A DNA stretch of 64,000 bases from Unio delphinus (Eukaryota; Mollusca; Bivalvia; Unionida; Unionidae), in assembly GCA_029339505.1 (NCBI GenBank), contig JAQISU010000036.1, positions 6,816,501-6,880,500 of the forward strand, given 5' to 3'. This document shows positions 55,385-64,000 of the stretch, in pieces. Each line of letters opens with the position of its first letter. Position 1 is the first letter of the stretch. The notes below the pieces were generated by a model. It worked only from the letters and a program-made list of their open reading frames with translations. It made no database searches and was not told where the DNA came from. The position numbers were made by a program, and so were the translations under genes.

Positions 55385-58275
55385 ATTTAATATCCAGCTT
55401 TAGATATCATGCTTGGAACATCTCGGATAATTTAATGTCCAGCTTTAGATATTGTTACGTGCTTAGGCTCGAATAAACAGTAACATAGAAAGAGTAAAAA
55501 TAACAAGCTTGTAAAAACTTAATAAACAATTTATTGAACACAAATATTTTCCAGAAAAGAAAAATAAACTTACGGTTTTAAGAATCAATTTTAAAATTAA
55601 TCCAAAAATAATTGAAAATATTATCCACTAGAGAAATTGAAAACGTCCTGGCAATAAAATGTCCAAATAACTCCAACTTCGAATCCCGGCGAAGTATCCA
55701 AGATGGAAGACGATATCACTTGATGAAGTCAGTTCTTGGTAATAAAATTCTATAAGCACAATTATTTTCCTCCTGAATCCAAACGAATTGAAATAATTTC
55801 CAATACAAGGTAACTCAAAAGACACAACTTAATATTCTAACAGCCCCAGTTCTACTCAATAGTTCGCTCTCAAAACATAATTTAGATACCTGCTTGTACG
55901 TAAACAAGAAAGGGGTCACGTATTTCTTTCGATCTTTTAGAACAAATTTACGTTCAAAAACTCACGTCATTCTCACATATGACCCAACGATAAATAGAAA
56001 GATGTTTATACAAAGCTCCATAATGTCCTTGGAACCTACCAGTCATTTTAAAAGCTTGTTTACAACTCTGAAGCCAGGTCAGAAATGAGGTCAACACCTG
56101 GTGTTTATTTTGTAAAGTACAGGAACCCTCCCCCCCAATGAACGAATCTTAAACTTAAAATGCCAAATTTGAATCTAATAAACAAACAAATTTAAAAATA
56201 AATGACAAATCAATTATAAGTAACAATATCATGTTTGGAACATCTCGGATAATTTAATATCCAGCTATAGATGTTTCAAACATATCGGATACTTTAATAT
56301 TAAGCTTTGTATATCATGTTTGAAACATCTCGGATAATTTAATATCTATCTTTAGATACCATATTTAAAACTTCTCGGATAATTTAATATCCAGCTTTAG
56401 ATATCATGTTTGAAACGTTTCTCGGATAATATAATATCCAGCGTTAGATATCATGTTAGAAACATCTCGGATAATTTTATATTTAGCCTCAGATATCATG
56501 TCTGAAACATCTCGGACAATTTAAAAGCAGCTTTAGATATCATTTTTGAAACATCTCGGATAATTAAATATCCAGCTTTAGACATCATGTTTGGAACATC
56601 TTGGATAATTTAAAATCCAGCTTTAGATATCATATTTAAAAAATCCTGGATAATTTAAATTCCACCTGTAGACACCATGTTTGAAACATCTCGAATAAGT
56701 TAATATCTAGCTTTAGATATCATGTTTGAAACATCTCGGATAATTTAATATCCAGCGTTAGATATCATGTTTGAAACATCTCGGATAATTTAATATCCAG
56801 CTGTAGATATCATGTTTGAAACATCTCGGCTAATTTAACATCCAGCTTTAGACATCATGTTTGAAACATCTCGGAAAATTTAATATCCAGCTTTAGATAT
56901 CATATTTAAAACATCTCGGATAATTAAATATCCAGCTTTAGACATCATGTTTGAAACATCTCGGAAAATTTAATATCCAGCTTTAGACATCATGTTTGAA
57001 ACATCTCGGAAAATTTAATATCCAGCTTTAGATATCATATTTAAAACATCTCGGATAATTTAATATCCAGCTTTAGATATCATGTTTGAAACGTTTCTCG
57101 GATAATATAATATCCAGCGTTAGATATCTTGTTTGGAACATCTCGGATAATTTTATATTTAGCCGTAGACATCATGTCTGAAACATCTCGGACAATTTAA
57201 AAAGCAGCTTTAGATCTCATGTTTGAAACATCTCGGATAATTAAATATCCAGCTTTAGACATCATGTTTGGAACATCTTGAATAATTTAAAATCCAGCTT
57301 TAGATATCATGTTTAAAAAATCCTGGATAATTTAAATTCCACCTGTAGACATCATGTCTGAAACATCTCGGACAATTTAAAAAGCAGCTTTAGATCTCAT
57401 ATTTAAAACATCTCGGATAATTTAAATTCCACCTTTAGACACGATGTTTGAAACATCTCGAATAAGTTAATATCTAGCTTTAGATATCATGTTTGAAACA
57501 TCTCGGATAATTTAATATCCAGCTGTGGATATCATGTTTGAAACATCTCGGATATTTTAATATCCAGCTGTAGATATCATATTTGAAACATCTTTGATAA
57601 TTAAATATCCAGCTGTAGATATCATGTTTGAAACATCTCGGATAATTTAACATCCAGTTTTAGATATCATATTTGAAACATCTCGGATAATTAAATATCC
57701 AGCTTTAGACATCATGTTTGAAACATCTCGGAAAATTTAATATCCAGCTTTAGATATCATGTTTGAAACATCTCGGATAATTTAACATCCAGTTTTAGAT
57801 ATCATATTTGAAACATCTCGGATAATTAAATATCCAGCTTTAGACATCATGTTTGAAACATCTCGGAAAATTTAATATCCAGTTTTAGATATCATGTTTG
57901 GATCATGTCGGATAATTTAATATCCAGCTTTAGACATCATGTTTGAAACATCTAGTATAATGTAATATCTAGCTTTAGATATCATGTATGAAACATCTCG
58001 TATAATTTAACATCCCGCTTTAGACATCATGTTTGAAACATTCCGGATAATTTAATATCCAGCTGTAGATATTATGTTTGAAACATCTCGGATAATTTAA
58101 CATCCAGCTAAAGATATCATGTTTGAAACATCTCGGATAATTAAATATCCAGCTTAAGATATCATGTTTGAAACATCTCGGATAATTAAATATCCAGCTT
58201 TAGAAATCATGTTTGAAACAACTCGGATAATTTAAAATCCAGCTTTATATATCATGTTTGAAACATCTCGGATAA
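55385..58275. repeat. Large minisatellite, 45-bp unit, about 47 copies
   Basis: Unit built of TTTAGATATCATGTTTGAAA, CATCTCGGATAATTTAATAT and CCAGC. Copies differ by a few bases, and higher-order repetition is visible (variant blocks at about 56400-56720 recur near 57080-57480). Interrupted by the LTR-like element at 55453-56225. Confidence 0.95.
55453..56225. mobile_element. LTR-like insertion, TGTTAC...GTAACA, ATAT duplication
   Basis: 773 bp with TG..CA ends and 6-bp inverted ends, flanked by ATAT at 55449-55452 and 56226-56229. The array unit without it would read TTTAG-ATAT-CATG, so the duplication is exact. No coding region. Best fit is a solo LTR; a small non-autonomous DNA element is the alternative. 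A relative lies at 9665. Confidence 0.75.
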
Positions 58276-58376
58276 TGTATGTATGTATGTATGTATGTAT
58301 GTATGTATGTATGTATGTATGTATGTATGTATGTATGTATGTATGTATGTATGTATGTATGTATGTATGTATGTAT
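58276..58376. repeat. (ATGT)n microsatellite
   Basis: About 25 uninterrupted units, directly continuing from the last 45-bp minisatellite unit. Confidence 0.95.
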
Positions 58377-58452
58377 GCCTCTATATATCTATCAATCTAT
58401 CTATCTGAACGTGGTACAAGTAAATGTATGTCTGTATATATATATACACCAG

Positions 58453-58617
58453 GTCCAGATTGTGAAATGGATAGAGATGGGTGCTCAACACAACCTTGTT
58501 CACCACTAAGAAAATGTACAGATATTCCTGCAGATCTCCATCAAGCCTCTGGGATCGGGTACAACTGTACAGACTGCCCGTACGGTTTTACAAACATAAA
58601 TGATGGCAGATGCGAAG
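58453..58617 (+). CDS. Host gene exon: EGF-like repeat
   Basis: Acceptor TATATATACACCAG, donor GAAG|GTTTGT. Encodes PDCEMDRDGCSTQPCSPLRK, CTDIPADLHQASGIGYNC and CPYGFTNINDGRCE: a six-Cys EGF-like module. Confidence 0.92.
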
Positions 58618-59234
58618 GTTTGTTTAGGAGTCAGAATTAAACATTCTGAAAGTAATTAACGTCTCTACAGATTGTATTAATTACTAACTGCCTTTACATC
58701 AGGACGTGCAGTGAGCGTATGACGATAATAAAGCACACATTTGCCTTTTTAAAAGATATTTTCTGATATATAGATAGTTCCTATGATAGCGTTTCATGCT
58801 ATAAATGATGTCTGCCAAAGATTGATTATTATTTCCAGATCTATTTTTAACATATCATATAAAGACATAGCTGGAAGGTTTGCAGGCGACGGATTTGAGA
58901 TTTATTACTGTTGAAATCCAGTGCATTAGTTTTGAATGAATGGGTAAAAAAAATGAATTGATAAGATAAATAGTTTCATTATTTAAATACATCTGGACGG
59001 ATTTAAGAGAATGTTTCTCTCCAGGAAGATTGCTCGTATGATTCTACTCTTAGGTTATGAACTGAATACTGGAACAAAATCTGGAATACCACCATCAACA
59101 TAAACAACACGGGCCTTATAAACAATATACATTTGACCGAACGCTAACTATACCTAAAGCTATATTAAAATAATTTCAACCCACCCCACCCTTCAAACCC
59201 ACAACACCACAACGCACGTTTATCATCACCATCA

Positions 59235-60120
59235 TAATCAGTCTCTTGACCTAGTGTGGTCGTTGAGGCACCGTGCTGCTGAACATCTGACCAGTTCCCT
59301 CCACTTGTCTCGATCATGTGTCAATGCCTGTGTCTCCGCAAAACGTTTCCTGGTCCATTCTGTGTTGTTGTCAGTCCCCTTTTTCTGTCTACTTCTCTTT
59401 CTGCTACCTTGGACAAGCCCTGCAGTACTGTTATGGATAAACAGTTGGCTCTAGTGCATGGCCATACAATTTCAGCTTTTTCTTTTGACAGTGGTGACGA
59501 GGTCTTTATAATTGCATACGTTGTGCCTGTTGGTGTTAGCTGTTTCATTTGTGATGTGGTCAATGTAAAACATGTCACGGATGGTTCTGTAGCATCTCAT
59601 TTCAAGTGCCTGGATTCTTCGTTGCAATTCTGCTGTCAGGGTCCAGGCCTCACATGAATACGGAAAGATTAAGATGCATATTGCTCTCAATAGTCTGATT
59701 TTAGTTTTCAGACAGATATTCTTGTCACTCCAGATGGGTCTTAGCTTTGACATAGCTGCCGTTGTTTGCGCTGCTCGTTCAGCTCTTGGTCCCTCTTCGG
59801 TGATTATGGAACCAGGATATTTGAATTGACCTACTGTTTCCAGTTCCTGACCTCTAACTTTAATCTTGGTCGAGATTTGTTTGCCACTAGTTGTCATCAG
59901 TTTTGTCTTCTCGGCGCTTATCTCAATGTTAAATCTGGAAAATGTTCATTAAGGTACTTTACTACGGTGGCAAGCTCATCTTCACTGCCTGCCAGCACAT
60001 CAATGTCGTCTGCAAAGCGTAGGTTGATGATGTTAGCCCTCCAATGCTGACTGTCCATTAGTGGTTTTCCAGGGCTTCCCTCATGATGCGCTCTAAGTAG
60101 ATGTTGGTATAAATATTAAC
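59235..60120 (-). mobile_element. RTE-like LINE reverse transcriptase 3' fragment
   Basis: Minus-strand frames contain the RT box NLRFADDIDVLAGSEDELAT (about 59970-60035), then IKVRGQELETVGQFKYPGSI, AMSKLRPIWSDKNICLKTKI, FPYSCEAWTLTAELQRRIQA and LEMRCYRTIRDM. This is the thumb/C-terminal part of RTE-type LINE polymerases. Stops and frame changes are present. It lies in the intron 58618-61992. Confidence 0.85.
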
Positions 60121-61992
60121 TTACTTAAGCAAATAAACTCACCTTTGTTCGCAGAAGAATGTAGACATAAACCAGTTTCTCGACCTGACGGAACTTTATC
60201 CAACCGCATCATAGTTACGTGGTAAACATGTGATGTTTGTCCGACTCAGAGATATGTTTACGTCTTCTGTACAATCTAATGTTCGAAATCAAATACTGAA
60301 AATATCCAGTTATTAATACATTACAGTTAATATGAGTATTTCTGCATCCAATAATCTTCTTTTCAACAAATTATAGCAACAATGTAATGTTTAGTCGTGA
60401 TGTAGAATTTCAACGTAAACAGTGACACTGTTTTGCGTGGGCCAACTCAGACCGGTATTGTGCACCGTATCAAACAATGTGACATCACACGCATTGGACA
60501 TTTTGTGCTGACATATTTGTTGCCTTTTGTAAAATGTTCTGTTTATTTGGATGGATGCTTATTCTTTGATTTATAGTTCTCAAAAATGTATAACATACTT
60601 TAACTATTGCTATGAAACTTTGTTTGGGACTATTTTGTTTTACGTAAAACAAATAACAAATTAAAAGTACAGCATCTGTCCGAAGTAATGAAATTATTTG
60701 TTCTACTTTCTATCTAAATAAATTCGACTGAAATAAAACCAGGTGTTAAAAATCTCAAATGGGTAATGATTTATTATTAAATTTATGAAACGCATTAAAT
60801 AATGTCCAGCGTTTGCTATCCATGGCTTGGAAAAGCTGAATATTATTCAACTCGTTTCATACGTTCAATATTAAATCATTTCCCATTTGAGATCCTCTGT
60901 TTACGACACTCGTTGAATAAATTTCAACTGTTGTTTGCCAAATTAGCAAAAAAATTAAAATATCAACTATATTCATGAATTTAATATTAAATCATTTCGC
61001 ATTGGAGATCCCTTATTCATCCACAGGAAATATTCAGTCAGTTTAGCTTTACAAAAGATATTCAAACTGAATTCATTATTAATCTCATTTGGAAATCCGA
61101 TATTATATATAAAGTTGGCTAGCTTCATCTTTCCATCTGAAAAAAATGCCTAAGCTGGGCTATCGATAGATTCACCTGAACTGGGATATCAGTAGAATCG
61201 CATATTAAACTAGGCTATCATTATAAACGCTTATGCTGTTTTATTTTTAGAAATACGTACGCTATCTATCTGTAATGCCTACTAAACTGGGTTGTCGGTA
61301 TAATCGCCAACAAAAATAATTCGGCTATCGGTAGAAAGTCCTGCTAAACTGGGATGGCGGTAAAAACGCCTAGTAAACTGGGCTATCTGTGGAAACGCCC
61401 AATCTGTTATATCTGTTGAAACGCGTAAGCAGGGCTGTTTTGAAGGAAATGTATGCATCTTTCTGTTTGAAACATATGTGTATATAGTAATACAAACCTG
61501 ATTAAATATTAGAAACTCATACAGCAAATTTATTACGTACCCATTTAATCTAAATTCTTTATCTGGTGTTTGATACAGATGTTCAATCCTGATTTCTTTA
61601 TCACACACCCATATATTTGAACTACCTTGGCACAGTTATTTCGTACACACAAATATAATTTTAGACTCAGTGAATTGAATGTTTATAAATCCCAGTTTGT
61701 TTTGTATTTGATTCATACAGTGGGCATGTTATAAATACATAAGCACATTTGTGTTTGTACTGGGTTAGAGGAAAGAACTCGTTCGATAATACCTCGATGT
61801 ATCCCAATATCAAACTTTCTATATCCGACTACAAAACAGGTATGCAGTTTTATGAAGTTTACTTATTGAATACTATTTTCAATTTGCGTCACACACGTGC
61901 AGTATGACGGCTGTAAAGTTTGATTATAAAAATTAGGTTAATAAATGACATCAACATTACTAAATCAAATACGTTTCTTGTTATTATGGCAG
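60121..61992 (+). other. Intron remainder without gene
   Basis: A loose tandem repeat of CTAAACTGGGCTATC.GT.GAA-type units of about 30 bp covers 61140-61430. Otherwise AT-rich sequence with no exon that fits in phase. Confidence 0.5.
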
Positions 61993-62109
61993 ATATCGAT
62001 GAATGCAGTCCCTCAAATGGCGGCTGTGAACAGATTTGTAACAATACGTTTGGAACCTTTTTCTGCTCGTGTTTTGAAGGTTATAGAAAACAGACTGGTA
62101 TATGCCAAG
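61993..62109 (+). CDS. Host gene exon: calcium-binding EGF repeat
   Basis: Acceptor TTGTTATTATGGCAG, donor CAAG|GTATAG. Encodes [20 protein letters not shown], then [15 protein letters not shown]. 'DIDEC....' with the Asn/Phe positions is cbEGF. Its last 25-30 bases seed the following minisatellite. Confidence 0.93.
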
Positions 62110-62595
62110 GTATAGTTTCCATTTTATAAAAAACCGACTGGTATATGCCAAGGTATAGTTTCCATTTTATAGAAAACAGACTGGTATATGCCAAGGTATA
62201 GTTGACATTTTATAGAAAACAGTCTGGTATATTCCAAGGTATAGTTTCTATTTTATAGAAAACAGTCTGGTATATGCCAAGGTATAGTTTCCATTTTATA
62301 GAAAACAGACTGGTATATTCCAAGGTATAGTTTCCATTTTATAGAAAACAGTCTGGTATATGCCAAGGTATAGTTTCCATTTTGTAGAAAACAGTCTGGT
62401 ATATGCCAATGTATAGTTTCCATTTTATAGAAAACAGTCTGGTATATGCCAAGGTATAGTTTCCATTTTATAGAAAACAGATTGGTATATGCCAAGGTAT
62501 AGTTTCCATTTTATAGAAAACAGACTGGTATATGCCAAGGTATAGTTTCCATTTTATAGAAAACAGACTGGTATATGCCAAGGTATAGTTTCCTT
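62080..62595. repeat. Minisatellite of exon end plus splice donor, 43-bp unit, about 11 copies
   Basis: Unit 1 is the exon tail (TATAGAAAACAGACTGGTAT, ATGCCAAG) with its donor GTATAG and the next intron bases. The following units repeat it with few changes, nearly all keeping CCAAG|GTATAG. Confidence 0.93.
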
Positions 62596-63123
62596 TTAAT
62601 ACTGCAAAGTTTTATGATTTAATTGCGACACAATACACATAATTGGAAAGAATTGTGTACCCATATTGCAATATAAAGGATATTTAAAATATGTTAAATC
62701 TACTTTCATGTCGTACTTTCGTTTTACAATGCCCATAGAAAGCATTCTTTTAAAATGCCAAGTTCATGAATAAATGCACTGTTTAATATTGAATTTCGTA
62801 AGATGGTGCACGATCTCAAAACATAAATGCTAAAACAATAATACATTTATTTTTATAGCGCTTCATTATTACAACTAGACAAATATATCAACATACAACT
62901 ATTGTGCATGCATATGTATCATAAAAAAGCATAATAAAGAAAGGACTCTAAAGAGGTAACCTAATTAGTAAACCCATGATACGTCAATAACTGGAGAATA
63001 CAAATTACCCATTGTTGGTAGCTAGTTCCTTAGTAAGGTAATTATGTGCTATTGGATTTCTCTCTAGTTCATTCGATATGCAATTATATGTGTGCTTAGT
63101 ATATTTGATATTTTCGGTACTAG

Positions 63124-63249
63124 ACATTGATGAGTGCTTAGAGGCGTCCAATGACTGCGACCAAATTTGCTCCAACAGCATTGGTGGATATAATTGCAGT
63201 TGTTATGACGGATTCATTTTCAACAGTGTGACACAGATATGTGAAAAGG
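63124..63249 (+). CDS. Host gene exon: calcium-binding EGF repeat
   Basis: Acceptor ATTTTCGGTACTAG, donor AAAGG|GTAAGT. Encodes IDECLEASNDCDQICSNSIG, then NCSCYDGFIFNSVTQICEK, a complete cbEGF module. Confidence 0.93.
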
Positions 63250-63274
63250 GTAAGTATTTTAAATCGTGTTCTAA

Positions 63275-63490
63275 CACAAATATCAATGACCATGAGATTC
63301 TGTCAACGAATATGTATGTTATTACAGCAGTAAAAATGATTATGCGTATCAGTCGACCAATATGTGTTATTACACGAATATCAACGATGATGCGTATCAG
63401 TCGACCAATAAATGTTATTATACAAATATCAATGACCATGCGTATCAGTCAATCAATATATGTGTTATTACATAAATATCAATGCCCATG
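63275..63490. repeat. Minisatellite, about 62-bp unit, 3-4 copies
   Basis: Units around AATATCAATGACCATG, GCGTATCAGTCGACCAATA and TGTTATTACA. Confidence 0.85.
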
Positions 63491-63664
63491 CCTAGCAGCT
63501 GACTAATAATATGGCATTGAGTTCAAATTTAATCAACGTATGCGATGGACTTACGCTGACATCACTCGTAACATATGAAATTATATATAAAGCGTCTCTT
63601 TTGTACTTATCAAGTATTAATTTTAACAGTTTGTGTAATTTCTCAAATCGTCTGAAACACTATG

Positions 63665-63666
<2 letters not shown>

Positions 63667-63753
<87 letters not shown>
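63667..63753. repeat. (AT)n microsatellite
   Basis: Uninterrupted AT, 40 bases before the last exon in the window. Confidence 0.95.
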
Positions 63754-63755
<2 letters not shown>

Positions 63756-63793
63756 GATCTCAGAGTGCTGTTAATTTTTATTCGTCTGTGTAG

Positions 63794-63925
63794 GCGATCT
63801 TCCGTCAGGATGTAATTCTCTGAACTGCAGTAGTAAAGCAGGTTGCACGACAGATAATCATGGGACTGCTACTTGTTTCTGTCCAAAAGGGTATCAGATT
63901 AATTCCGATGGAGAAACATGTGATG
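63794..63925 (+). CDS. Host gene exon: EGF-like repeat, last in window
   Basis: Acceptor TTCGTCTGTGTAG, donor GATG|GTATGA. Encodes DLPSGCNSLNCSSKAGCTTD, then ATCFCPKGYQINSDGETCD. Phase 1 out, so further exons follow beyond the window. Confidence 0.9.
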
Positions 63926-64000
63926 GTATGACGTAAGCTTTTATTTGTAATTAATATGTATATCCATAAGATATCTCTGTGTAAAGTATTATTAGATTAT

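Noticed and set aside
60155..60221. Candidate exon after TTGTTCGCAG, encoding ECRHKPVSRPDG
   Set aside because: The entry phase fits the preceding EGF exon, but every plausible donor gives a phase that does not fit the next exon, and skipping it gives a perfect EGF-to-EGF join.
62253..62495. Minus-strand open frame with FYKMETIHWHIPDCF repeats
   Set aside because: Antisense of the 43-bp exon-donor minisatellite.

Overview
The window is nuclear DNA of an invertebrate animal. It is AT-rich, crowded with micro- and minisatellites, and carries CR1/L2-like and RTE-like LINE pieces, tRNA-derived SINE-like copies, an LTR-like insertion, a hAT transposase and a Maverick/Polinton. The one long host gene is an intron-rich secreted multidomain protein of a kind common in molluscs. 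I infer a lophotrochozoan, probably a bivalve mollusc; nothing in the window fixes the species.

Layout. 1-1539: broken hAT (GTF2IRD2/ZBED-like) transposase on the minus strand. 2.2-6.5 kb: LINE debris and decayed Polinton pieces (integrase scrap, protease and pVI-like pieces, a Q-rich decayed ORF). 9286 to the right edge: one host gene on the plus strand. I could chain 23 exons whose splice phases all agree, giving about 1,341 codons with the 3' end outside the window. Order: signal peptide, an N-terminal region I cannot name, NIDO, AMOP, VWD (with a GDPH motif), a beta-sandwich-like segment, then EGF-like repeats. This is the MUC4/SUSD2/mucin-like architecture.

The 19-kb first intron between coding exons (9402-28403) holds a Maverick/Polinton of about 15.4 kb (11979-27353), with terminal inverted repeats of over 200 bp and a 6-bp TAACCA duplication. 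It carries an A32-like packaging ATPase, a zinc-ribbon/phospholipase A2 protein, DDE integrase, protein-primed-type DNA polymerase B followed in the same frame by an SF1 helicase, a Cys-rich protein, an HNH endonuclease, several unknown proteins, a double-jelly-roll major capsid candidate, a pVI-like protein, an adenain-type protease and a minor-capsid candidate. Almost every larger gene has frameshifts or stops, so this copy looks dead. Its capsid gene is split by a second transposon (15191-17578) with CACTGG ends and a TAA duplication, encoding a decayed transposase-like protein. Short palindromes recur in the gaps between Polinton genes, and two divergent gene pairs share a TTATATATAA palindrome.

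The later introns of the host gene hold many minisatellites. Two of them (after the exons ending at 52959 and 62109) are tandem copies of the exon end plus its splice donor. Others have been invaded: a LINE with an internal tandem duplication splits one array, and a 773-bp LTR-like element with an ATAT duplication splits another.
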